Shown: positions 23,643 through 35,350 of the stretch, piece by piece
Layout of the letters: the number at the start of each line of letters is the position of its first letter
Numbering within the stretch: position 1 is the stretch's first letter
Assembly: GCA_023525715.1 (NCBI GenBank)
Contig: CM042014.1
Coordinates: 21,361,063 to 21,425,062 of the forward strand
Length of the DNA stretch: 64,000 nucleotides
Direction of reading: 5' to 3'
Origin: Cichorium intybus
Taxonomy: Eukaryota > Streptophyta > Magnoliopsida > Asterales > Asteraceae
The notes under the pieces: generated by a model
The model's input: the letters and a program-made list of their open reading frames with translations, nothing else
What the model was told of the DNA's origin: nothing
The model's database searches: none
Program-made: the position numbers and the translations under genes

Positions 23643-23871
23643 CTTGTCAGGTTGTTCTTCAAAACTTTGACTCTTGGTAACCACATCATCCACAGAGAAA
23701 CTGTCCTGCAGTAGAAACAAAATCGAATACAAACAAATATTCGTATTCATGTAACAACACATCCTCAAAACACACATTGATTACCTCAATATCATCGACA
23801 GTTATCTTGAACACATCCTCATCGGACATTCGCTTGCAGAGTAGACTCTCTATATATACCATATGCTCCAA
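23643..23871 (-). pseudogene. Unrecognised two-exon coding fragment with canonical splice sites
   Basis: On the minus strand, exon A (23871-23785, 29 codons, ends DVFKITVDDIE) is preceded by a pyrimidine/T-rich tract and AG, and followed by GTAATC. A 79-base intron ends CTGCAG. Exon B (23705-23643, 21 codons, DSFSVDDVVTKSQ...) is followed by GTACGT. Both introns are phase 0 and both exons are open in the same frame. I do not recognise the protein; it is acidic. It directly abuts the copia linker (about 23598), so the rest of the gene may have been lost or separated. It could still be chance: the exons are short. Confidence 0.35.
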
Positions 23872-24186
23872 CTACGTAAACTCAAAAAATAACATTTGTT
23901 CTATCTATATATAAGCAACAACATCAACCCACACAAAACAAAAACCGTTTAGTTTCATGAAAATTGTCAACCACTCATACATGGGTCTAAACTGAAGCCA
24001 CGACCTGAAAATTCCCCACAAAAAGCGAACCCTCCAAATAACCGCTACTTCTAACCGTGTGGGGTGATTTAACACAGCTGAGATTGAAAGTTGGGAAGAT
24101 CAAACGGCCAGAATCATTTGAGTAAAAAATAGAAATCATTGGGAACAATAGAGATATAATTCGGGTCCGGTTCTCATATCCAATTT
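23872..24186. other. Unassigned, AT-rich
   Basis: Upstream (minus) of the two-exon fragment. I see no clear further exon. Confidence 0.4.
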
Positions 24187-24462
24187 GGTTCATAAAGATA
24201 CTAAAACTGAACCAACTTTTATGTTTTTCAAGCTTAAAACATTGCTTTTAACCTTTTAGTTTGGAATTTAAAGTTCAATCAAATACACATTCGGTATTGT
24301 CATTCTATCAGGTTTTGCGATTTGGTCCATAAAAAGATTAAAAAACTGAACCAATTTTTATGTTTTTCAAGCTTAAAACATTGTTTTTAACGTTTTAGTT
24401 TGCAACTTAAAATTCGATCAAATACATATTCAGTGTTATCATTCTATCAGGTTTTGAAATTC
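24187..24462. repeat. 137-bp tandem duplication
   Basis: The first copy is 24187-24323 and the second 24324-24462. Both contain TTTTTCAAGCTTAAAACATT and ATTCTATCAGGTTTTG; by eye they differ at roughly one base in ten. No function suggested. Confidence 0.9.
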
Positions 24463-26464
<2,002 letters not shown>

Positions 26465-26472
26465 TATAAAAT
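26465..26472 (+). promoter_or_regulatory. TATA box of the AG-peptide gene
   Basis: TATAAAAT lies 110 bases before the ATG at 26582. It is followed by a CT/CA-rich leader (CACGTCTCTCTTAC), a spacing typical of a plant promoter with a leader of about 80 bases. Confidence 0.65.
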
Positions 26473-26581
26473 ACAGACCCCACGCCCAAAAACAAATACA
26501 CGTCTCTCTTACATATATCTATAGTCTATACAGCTATACTCAATAGCCCCTCTCTCTACATCATATTAAGCAGCTGTGAAA

Positions 26582-26788
26582 ATGGCGTGTAATGGTGCTT
26601 TTAGATTCTCATTCATCGCTGTTTTTGTTCTACTCATCTCCTCAACTGCTGTCTTTGCTCGAGAATTCGAGTTGTCAATGGCGCCGGCTCCTGCTCCGAT
26701 GGACACTGGATCTGCAGCTCTACCATCGATTTGCATGGTTTTTGTCTCCGCTGCTTTCCTTCTCACCCATTTCATCTTACATTGGTGA
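26582..26788 (+). CDS. Arabinogalactan peptide (AG-peptide), GPI-anchored
   Basis: A single-exon ORF of 68 codons. Residues 1-26 are a signal peptide (basic/polar start, then FSFIAVFVLLISSTAVFA with an A-x-A cleavage site). The mature part is tiny: a short linker and the core APAPAP around residues 35-40, whose prolines would be hydroxylated and carry arabinogalactan. A Ser/Gly-Ala site (DTGSAA) is followed by a hydrophobic tail (ICMVFVSAAFLLTHFIL), the expected GPI-attachment signal. This order and length fit the plant AG-peptide family of cell-surface proteoglycans at the plasma membrane and wall. I chose ATG 26582 because the in-frame upstream codon at 26576 is GTG. A TATA box lies 110 bases upstream. 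Which family member it is cannot be said. Confidence 0.82.
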   Translation: MACNGAFRFSFIAVFVLLISSTAVFAREFELSMAPAPAPMDTGSAALPSICMVFVSAAFLLTHFILHW

Positions 26789-28082
26789 AGGTCGAGTGAT
26801 GATTCGTTTTTTTAACAACAAAAGTCGAGTGAGATTATCTTATGTTGCCCCGATTTGAGCGTTTTTGCTTTGCCCTAATTTTTGGTTGGGGTTCATATGT
26901 TTCTCACCACTGGTACCATCATTTTATAATGCATATGATTTTTTTTTATTTGGCAAAACATGTTAATGTAACGACTCTTTAGACACAATGTATTTCCGAA
27001 GCATCTAGAAATCAAAAGAGTCACAAGAATTGCCACATTAAACCATTGATTCTGGTACGCCATTAACTGAGTGATGTCGATGTGAAAAATACGCAAGATT
27101 ATAGGCAACGTCCTCCAAAATCACACATCTTGAGCCAAATTGCTTGGGCAAAGAATAAATAAGTGATCACCCGTCTCGGTTTCAATCAACAATTGAAGCT
27201 TAAAGTTGAGTGTAAATATATCCCTTGTCTGTAAAAATTACCCTATTTACCATAACAAGATCAAGAGCAAACTTATTCCACCGTGATTATCCGGCATGTT
27301 CAAAGTAGCATGATCAAGATTTGTCAAACCGAAGCTAAAGAAAAGAATCTGTTAATTCCAAAATATACTCCTCGACGTTATCGGTTGAGGCAACATCCAA
27401 TGAGTGATTCCGTCAATTCATTAGATTCTGTAAGTTCACTCCTTTGCTTACCTTCTCTTTAAATTCCATCTTTATACTCCTTCCGTACAACGTGAAGTCC
27501 AACACATATAATCTTGAGATTATAATCTTGAGATTCTTTTATAACAATAATCCCCCTTCAGTTTGTCTCGTCAAAACATGTGTTTTTTTTTCGGGTGCTA
27601 CTAAAGATATACCTTAGATATACTTTTAATAAAAGTTAAAGCATTTTCAACCAGTCATATTTGATTTTTCCATAAAACAATGCAATATCAACAAATAGAA
27701 AACATTGACTTTGAATAGAGTTGTATTTTTAGTGAAATAGGGGTGTGGTTTTGGCAATTCCCTTTTTTCCCATTCCTAACTCGTTTAATCATGTAATTAG
27801 CCATTTCCAAATTATGCTCCTCCAAACTTTCTACGGGCTTGAAGATTTTCGGCTATAGACTAGGAAAACTTGCGTTCGACATGCATTTTCATATTGACCT
27901 CATTCACGATGCAAACAATTTAAGATTCGAATGTGGAGTTTGTAAATAGAAATATAATATATACTTAAATCCGTAGTACCATTTAAACAAGTTTAGAACT
28001 ACCATCATAGCCGAAGATTTCACATTCGAAGTTGACAATTTTATTTGAATTTTGTCAAGCACATTGTCAACTTTCCAACAAA
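26789..28082. other. 3' flank of the AG-peptide gene, with possible LINE debris
   Basis: 26893-27400 on the minus strand gives pieces such as ETGDHLFILCPSNLAQDV, like the zinc-binding segment after plant LINE reverse transcriptases, but with breaks and no other domain. The rest is AT-rich with nothing recognised. A small direct repeat (AATCTTGAGATT, twice) lies near 27511-27536. Confidence 0.35.
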
Positions 28083-29032
28083 TGTTGTAATTCAGACAAA
28101 CAATCCGGAAATTAGTATCGCAAACTAATTCCGAATAGTGAAAAAAACCAAAGCAGACGGATCGATAAATAATATTGAGAATTATGTATCGATTGGTCGC
28201 TTAATAATAAATTCAATTATTATTATATTACCCAATTTCGTCCAGAAATCAGATTTGATCCTACGCGACCAGATTTGACTATAGAAAGGAAGAAGGTGAC
28301 TGTCCTGCTATCGGACGAAATAAAATACGAGACAAAATATTAAAACCAACCTGAAGATCATTGATTCTTTAGCCGTTGAGACTGCACGTATTGACTCCTG
28401 TCCTTAAAGGTTTTTAAGGCGCTCGTCGGCAATAAGCTTTCAGCGTAAAACCCCAGGATTTAATGCAGAATATCGTTCGTTCCAACAGATATGGAAGAAC
28501 AAATAAATGCAAAGCGAATACTTGGAAACCAGAAAGAAAGAAATCGCAGAGAGTGAGAGAGAGCAGAGAATTTGATGTGTTGAATAAATGAGACCCGGGA
28601 GGCCCTATTTATACGGGGCGAATTATCAGATAACAACTGATTTGAATTTGAAACTCAAAATTCACATTCTGGATAATAAACCAATCCGAAATTCGAAGTT
28701 GATAATTATCCGATTTTCGGACCTGCTGTAGCACGTGGCGCGGTCCGCTACCCTCCGCGGCGCGGACCGGTTGACTGGGTCGGTCCAACCGATCCGACCC
28801 GAACCTCGTTAAAAATAAAAGCTCCCCAGCTCCCAGCGTGCGTGTAATCGCACCATCTCACGTCCACGGCCCGGCTCGGCGCGCGTGTGGGCTTAGCCCA
28901 TCCCTTAACCCACTAAATCCTTTTATGGCTTAGTAAAGGAATGGGGTTATAAACCCACAAAACTTTCTTTCCCTCACCAATGTGGGATAAAGGAAATTTG
29001 CCAACATGCTCTTTTCCTTATAATTTCCAACA
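28083..29032 (-). repeat. Solo LTR (950 bp), target duplication ACAAA
   Basis: The ends are TGTTGTAATTC and TTTCCAACA, and ACAAA flanks both sides (28078-28082, 29033-29037). On the minus strand it starts TGTTGGAAATTATAAGG and has a TATA box (TATAAATA, 28613-28606) followed by CT-rich leader, so the sense strand is minus. Upstream of that TATA box lies a GC-rich segment with inverted words (GCGGTCC/GGACCG, GGGTCGG/CCGACCC, 28735-28802). Family not determined. Confidence 0.88.
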
Positions 29033-29128
29033 ACAAAGCCAACGATCCCAAATTCTATGATATGAACACAGAAAATTTTATGGTTTAACGATTAACAATT
29101 ATGGCCTATTTTTCAAGCTCTTCATTTT

Positions 29129-30130
29129 GTTAGAATATATTTGTATAAGTTTTATTGCTTATTACTTTTTGCATAGTGTAGGGCCTCTTCTGTAAATACT
29201 ATTTACTGTACCTATTTATCTTGATATCTCATATCTATACAAAACAAAACCCTAATAGGGTATTTAACATATCTAACATGGTATCGGGCCTGATTGTACA
29301 AAGCTTTTGTCAAAACCCTCATCACCGCTGACACCGTCTTCTGTTGCCCGTACATCTTTTTCCCGCCTTACCTCGTCTCACACTGTGTTGCCGTCGTCGC
29401 ACCACCATTGTGCCACTATCCTCTTTTTAAATGTTGTTATCTTATGCTTTTCGATGATCACAAGGCAAATTCTCTGCAGCTTCTCAATTCTAAGGTTACA
29501 TGATACACTCGCTACAATCCCTGTACATACGACAATATATCTGATCATTAGAATTTATTTTTACTGTCATATGTTTTCGACTTACCTACCCGCCTCATCA
29601 TCTTCTACAATATCAACCTCTACTACACTTACTTTTGCACAACTTTTTTATGCCCTCACAAACGTGTACACTTAATTTAGTTTCAAGTTATTTGTTGATG
29701 GGACACAATACAAACTATGGAGACGTATTCTCTCAACATGTGCAAAGGTGTTAAGGTTATAAGACATATCACCAGTAATTCTCTACATAATGATAATAAT
29801 GATGAAGATTGGGAGGCCATTGATTCTCGCATCAGGTTGTGGTTTTATTCCACATGTGATCCCAATCTCTTAAAATTATAGCTAGTGATATTTGCATCAC
29901 AAAGGTCTTTAGGATAAACCAGATGATTTTTTTTCTTAATAATAAGATGTATTGTATGCTTCAACTTCAAGACCAGTTAGACACCATGATTCTCGAGCTT
30001 CAAAGAAGAATGTGAGGTCTTGGATCCGATCATGGACTACAAGCAACTTTCTATCATCCTTAGGATTAGGAACCAACTTTTCTCTCTAGTGTTTTGGCTT
30101 ATGATTTTATGATTGAAGATTGTTGATGTA
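29129..30130 (+). mobile_element. 5' end of a short-LTR copia element (LTR, PBS, decayed gag)
   Basis: LTR 29129-29278 (150 bp; TGTTAGAATA...ATCTAACA) is followed at once by TGGTATCGGGCC, a slightly mutated initiator-Met-type primer-binding site. From about 29680 the plus strand shows fragments of copia gag (for example KLDDFFLNNKM near 29916), broken by stops and shifts. The short LTR is like that of the Ale/Retrofit lineage. No 3' LTR is seen, so this is a truncated copy. Confidence 0.65.
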
Positions 30131-30589
30131 ACTATTATTTCATTAAATGGTTTTGACTTGGTTAAATAAAAGTTGTTTTAAATAAAAGTTAGTTTGAAAG
30201 TTATTTTGGAACAAAATAGTGTAATTACATCTACAAGACTAGTACATAACAATAATTCAAAATTGATTTGAAAGTATCTAATTGTTTGGATAAGAGGTAT
30301 TAATGGGGTTATCTTCTTTGTAATGAAACTAGAAACTAGTTACCAAAAATCCAAGCGAATAGGATTCTGGAAATCATTTGATTGAAAGTCTTATGATAAC
30401 TCTTTGTCTTATTATAAAAAGAGATGACCAGACACTACTCACGAGTAATTGTGAGGAAGGGTTGAGGATCTGTTGGACCTCGTACATCTAATGTATTTGA
30501 ACCATTCAAGTTAACCACTAAACCGTCAAAGGTACTTTATTTAGTCTGAAACCTATATGGTGTTCATGACATTAAAACAAAGTATAGAA
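30131..30589. other. Unassigned, AT-rich
   Basis: No gene or element end is recognised; it may be decayed copia sequence joining the integrase remnant that follows. Confidence 0.35.
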
Positions 30590-31028
30590 TCAACTAGGCA
30601 AAATATAGGATTCTCAAATCTAAGTTTCTTAGTCAAGAATCTTATGATCATCTAATGAACTATTAAAATTGTTTCAGCAGTCAACTCTGCTTAGAACACC
30701 ACAAGTATCACATGGTGTGTCTGAGTGGTAATCGAGCATAAAGGTTCGACTTATGATGAATCATATCATGCTTCCAATTAGTGTTTAAGGTTATACCTTA
30801 GAGACAACTATAAGAGTCCTATACATTGGACCAACATAGAAGGTTCTCTAAACATTGTTTGAAAATTATGGAGTGCATATGCTTCTTCACTAGCATATTT
30901 AGAAATCTGGGATTTTGAGAGTTAAGTTTACCATGAAGCTCAAAGAACACCGATTAAAAGAAGTGTTATTTTACTGAATTACTTGAGTATAATAAACATT
31001 CAAATAACAACCTTTGGTTACTCGAACG
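30590..31028 (+). pseudogene. Copia integrase remnant
   Basis: Pieces such as HGVSEW and then MMNH.MLP.S match the end of the copia integrase core and what follows. The E-containing motif region is followed by a decayed stretch to the LTR insertion. Many stops and shifts. Confidence 0.6.
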
Positions 31029-31490
31029 TTTAACACCCTAACTTTTTTTTTTTTGTGTGTGAATATTAATAATAAAACCTTTATATAAAACTATAAAAAT
31101 ATTTCATTAAAATTAAATAAGAATTTATCAGAGTTTAGGTGTTAAAACTTTTCACAAAAACCATTTGGACTCAGTAGTTTTTAACTTAACAAAACTTTTA
31201 TATAAATAGCATTATTCTTTCGTAAAATAGATTTCCTAACATTGTCTAACTTTGAATGAAAATATTAAACTTAAGCGGAAGACTTAATATAGCATTTTAC
31301 TCATAAAGGTCCATTCATTTGCTTTGATACGAGCTCGGAGCGATCATGCCCTGTCCTTTCCAAAAATACCCTTTAAACCTGAAATGTTAGAATTCAACGG
31401 GTAAGCAAAACGCTTAGTAAGGAACACAATACTCGCATATTATACCAATCACATGCATTCACGTATCACTATTATACATACATAAACATA

Positions 31491-31514
31491 TAACTTAACT
31501 TAACTTAACTTAAC
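31491..31514. repeat. (CTTAA)n short tandem repeat
   Basis: About five copies of TAACT/CTTAA in the LTR. Confidence 0.85.
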
Positions 31515-31569
31515 GTAAACATCATCACATTATCCTAAACACATATTGTTGGTACCAACTCTTTCATGC

Positions 31570-31711
31570 GGGCCGGTTCCCCGAAGGGCTGTCCCCGGTA
31601 CCTTCGCCTCTATACATGGGCCGGTTCGCCGAAAGGCTGTCCCAGTACCTCCGCCGCTATATGCGGGCCGGTTTGCCGAAAGGCTGTCCCGGTACCTCTG
31701 CCACCATACAC
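31570..31711. repeat. 47-bp minisatellite, three copies
   Basis: Copies begin GGGCCGGTT at 31570, 31618 and 31665. Each contains CCGAA(A/G)GGCTGTCCC and GTACC. GC-rich in an otherwise AT-rich LTR. Confidence 0.92.
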
Positions 31712-33801
31712 ATACATTCACATAATTTATTTCAAATATGTTTATTAAAAGAACCTAAACATACATTCATACAAACATACATGTTACACGCACGGTCAAC
31801 ATAATAGACGAGTTAGTGTAACTCACCTGATACCACTGTGGTGCTAGCAGTGATCCAAGTGCCAATCATCAAATAGAACATATAAATTTCCTACAATATT
31901 ATCAATAAACACTACTTAGATTATAATCAAGTTGTTATTTAATATTTCTTATATAGTATTCCTTTTAACTTATCTTTTACTATTTCATTAAGTCTTTAAC
32001 CAAAATAAATTAACCTATTAAGTCCTCTATAATATAAAACATTTTTAGGACCTCTTATATATTCATTACAATTGCTATTTAGTTAACGTATTACTTGTCG
32101 TCTAATATTAACTTATTTTCGTACACTTTACTCTTAAAACATTTAGGCGTTAGGTTCTTTAGGATTTAAGCTCATACTTTTAAAATCAACAAATGACTTT
32201 ATAAACCTATTAAAACATGTTAAATATTTCCAACATTCGATTCCTAAGGTCTTAATGCATTAAGGACTTAATAAGACGCTTTTGTGATTTTTTCTCTATT
32301 AAGCCCTTTTGACCCCTGTCCGGTATTTTAATCATACATCACAAACCATAAGTCCAAATGACAAGTGCCACACCTTTCTGAAAACTAGACTCAATTTATT
32401 AACAACTTGTATATGTATTAGTTTTTCCTAATTCCGCTTGTATTTTTGACAAAACAGCCTACAAGATCAGGGACTGTTGCTGTTACGAACTTTTAGCATC
32501 TTTTACAACTTTTAACATCTCTTCTTAGCTTAATCACCACATGCAACGTCTATTAGGTTCTTAGCAACATAAGTTCTGATTAAAGGCATTAAGATACATG
32601 TTAAGACCCTTGCAAAAGATTAAAACATGAGCTAGAACTAATGACGACAAGATTAATTATCCATTACATGAAATTATATCCACATGAGGCCTTTATCTTT
32701 AATCTTAATTAATTCAATGAGCACCACGAGACACATATTAGGACGTATTTTCTGATATTAGAACATACCCACAGCACTTTGTGGAGGTTTCATGGTGGCG
32801 GTTTGTAAGAAACAAAGAGTTACCTTGCAAGCGAAACAATCATCAACTAGCACCACACGATTTTCTCGTAGACATTGATCTCGCCTCCTTCTTCCTTGCC
32901 GTCACATCGTCCCGAGCACATCTTCTTCCCGCTGCCCCATTTGTCCGTTCACGTCCTAACAGCCCCGGTCCCCTCATAATTCCCGCTAGACTCCATCTCT
33001 TCTCTCGGTTAAGGACCACAACTCAAGGAACTAGGCTTAGGGTGTATGTAGGTTTACGTAAGCAGGAAAGGAAAAGAACAACTAGCATGGATTTAACACA
33101 GCCAAGGGCAATATCTGCAGTAGCTCCCTCGATCAACAACACTCTTGGTCGATCTCGCCATACCTGCAACAACAATTCCCGTCCGAATCTTCCTTCCATC
33201 CCGGCACCGTAGTTCTCGGTAGTATCATCCTCGTTCTCCTCTCCCATGTGTGGCCGTGCGTATACAAACTAGAACGAGAAGGAAGGTGTAGCTTGACTCC
33301 ATGCACATCGGCTGTAATAGAGGGAATCCCGCAACTAGAAAATCTCGTATATTCCTCCCTGACCTCGGTATTATCAATACGTGAATCGAAAGGGCTAGGG
33401 TTAATTGCGTGGTATCGGTTTAACGAGAAGGAGAAAGGAAAGATCTCGAGACGGGCTAAGCAACCGAAGGTCATAAGAAAAAAAGAAGAATCCCGTAGCT
33501 TGTTCAATTGGCGCATGAGCTTATGAAATAGTTTGAGCAAATAACAACAATGGCCCCTAGACTTTAACATTTTAATTATATTAATCTAGAACCTTAAAGT
33601 CTTTACATTCTAAGTTTAGTTAAATGACGAACCAACCCCCAAACTATCATTTTGAATTTTAGGATATTATGTCTTATTATTGTTATTATTAAAATTTATT
33701 TATAACAATTTAAAAATAATTAATTATTCATTTTTTCCAGAATATGATTTTTAATTAGGGTACTAACTAAATAAATAATAAATTGGAAATGGGGCGTTAC
33801 A

Positions 33802-34205
33802 GAACAACAGTATTTTATGAAAGGAAGCTGGTAATCAAAGAAATCAGTGGGAGTCAGATCAATCTTGACAAGACTCAAAGGATCAAAGAACCTGATGTTG
33901 GCACTAGTACTCAACTAGTGGTTGAGAAACATATTGAGACTCAACAAGAGCTTGTTGAGGATCTCTGACATACCTCCATATACTATCCAAAGATCTAATA
34001 GAGAACGAGCTGCACATGAAAGTTATAGATTACCTATTTCCGGAGGTGATGAGTGACTGATAGATCATGATGAGCTTGACAGTTATTCAAAAGTTATGGC
34101 AGGCCTTGAAGCTGCCAAATAGAAGAAGGCTATAAAGGGCAAGAGAAAATCCGTATATAATAACCAAATTTGGAACATGGTTGATCATACACCTGACCTT
34201 AAAAT
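33802..34205 (+). pseudogene. Copia integrase-RT linker remnant
   Basis: An open stretch to 33968 (YERKLVIKEISGSQINLDK, then EPDVGTSTQ) is typical of the region after copia integrase. After stops it continues as degenerate linker (NNQIWNMVDHTPDLK near 34160-34200) up to the LTR insertion. Confidence 0.7.
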
Positions 34206-34877
34206 TGTTGGGATTTTCATAGATTAACACAAATCATATTGGCAGCGGAAGACAAAATAGTTCAATCCCATAAACTGAGCAAGATCATAACATGTTCACA
34301 ACAAGATCATATGTTCATAACAGTTGCATCAACAAACCATGAAAGCCATTCATACCTTGTGGTTGGATGTTCAGGATCCAAACCAGAATCTCTCTATTGA
34401 TTCACACCCAAGGACACTAGAAGAACAAGCAGACAGAAACTTCCAAGTATTGTGGAAATTGATCCAGAAACCATTGGAGGGTTAGAGGAAATACAAAGAG
34501 GGAGAAGGGAGGCTCTCTAGGAGGTGGCGACACCTCTTAGGGATTTTGGGATGCCTTTGGGTGCAAGGCTCCCTAGGGTTCCAAACTTTGGAGCCTTTTG
34601 GCGACCGTACCCCCTGGACTTGTTCTATTAATTAAACTATTAATTAATTATAATCCAACCCTTTAATTAATTCTACTAAATTAATTTACCAATTAATTTA
34701 TCAGTTAATTCTTGATCTAGTTTCTGATTAATTAATTTCTCAATTAATTAATAAACTGGTCAATCATCTTTATTCCTGCTACTGATTGTTTTTACTGGGT
34801 CGTGATGGCAACCCAAATAGGACACTGCTATTATTAGAAACATCACCACAGTTGATGACCTGGACATATATCCAACA
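34206..34877 (-). repeat. Copia-type solo LTR, 672 bp, imperfect target duplication
   Basis: The ends are TGTTGGGATTTTC and ATATCCAACA. Flanks AAAAT (34201-34205) and AAAAC (34878-34882) match 4 of 5. The minus strand starts TGTTGGATATATGTCC and includes GGGTTGCC and long TTAATTAA stretches, resembling the LTR at 10978. Its 3' end has TCTTCCGCTGCCAATATGA. It cuts the copia coding just before the GCKWVFK-type motif. Confidence 0.75.
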
Positions 34878-35280
34878 AAAACCATTGGGTGTAAATGAGT
34901 CTTCAAGTAGAAGACATACATGGATAAAAGTACCCACGTACAAATCCGGACCGGTGGTTAAGGGTTATACTCAAACTCAAGGTATTGAGTATGAAAAAAC
35001 TTTTTCACCAATGGAAATGACCAAATCTATTAGGATATTGTTTGCCATAACAGTGTTTCATGATTATGAAGTGTGAAAATGGATGTAAAAATCGTTTTCC
35101 TTTAAGGAAAACTTTCAAAGGATGTATGTATGATTCAACCATAGGGTTTTGTATAGTCCAAATATCCAAATAGAGTGTGTGAGGTTGAAAAGTCTATTTA
35201 TGGCCTTGAACAAGCGTCTGGTAGATGAAATTTTGTTTCAATGAGAAAGTTAAAGAGTTTGTCTGTTTGAGAAACAAAGA
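34878..35280 (+). pseudogene. Copia RT remnant
   Basis: VVKGYTQTQGIEYEKTFSP and KSIRILFAI (34950-35055), then in shifted frames MDVK and KSIYGLEQ-like pieces to about 35230. Several stops. It stops at the AT microsatellite. Confidence 0.8.
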
Positions 35281-35283
35281 TAA

Positions 35284-35286
<3 letters not shown>

Positions 35287-35348
<62 letters not shown>
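35287..35348. repeat. (AT)31 microsatellite
   Basis: An uninterrupted AT run at the end of the copia remnant. Confidence 0.97.

Positions 35349-35350
<2 letters not shown>

Larger units (their letters stand above)
31029..33801 (-). repeat. Solo LTR, Tekay/Del-like, imperfect target duplication
   Basis: The ends are TTTAACACCC (first base pair mutated from TG) and GGGGCGTTACA. Flanks GAACG and GAACA match 4 of 5. It is 2773 bp. On the sense (minus) strand it carries the word ATCAGGTGAGTT (31831-31820), also found in two other LTRs here, and a 47-bp minisatellite (31570-31711). Open frames at 32781-33570 (up to 145 codons) lie inside the LTR and have no recognisable product. Confidence 0.72.
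30590..35280 (+). mobile_element. Decayed Ty1/copia element, split by two solo LTRs
   Basis: Coding remnants in order: integrase (30590-31028), integrase-RT linker (33802-34205), RT (34878-35280). LTR insertions occupy 31029-33801 and 34206-34877. It appears to be the same broad family as the minus-strand copia at 17031-23598 (shared VVKGYTQTQ and GCK.VFK motifs). Confidence 0.75.

Noticed and set aside
26893..27400. Separate LINE element with its own feature
   Set aside because: Only one short zinc-binding-like segment is suggestive; frames are broken and ends cannot be placed.
32781..33570. Open frames of 143 and 145 codons
   Set aside because: They overlap each other on opposite strands inside a solo LTR and have no recognisable domain.
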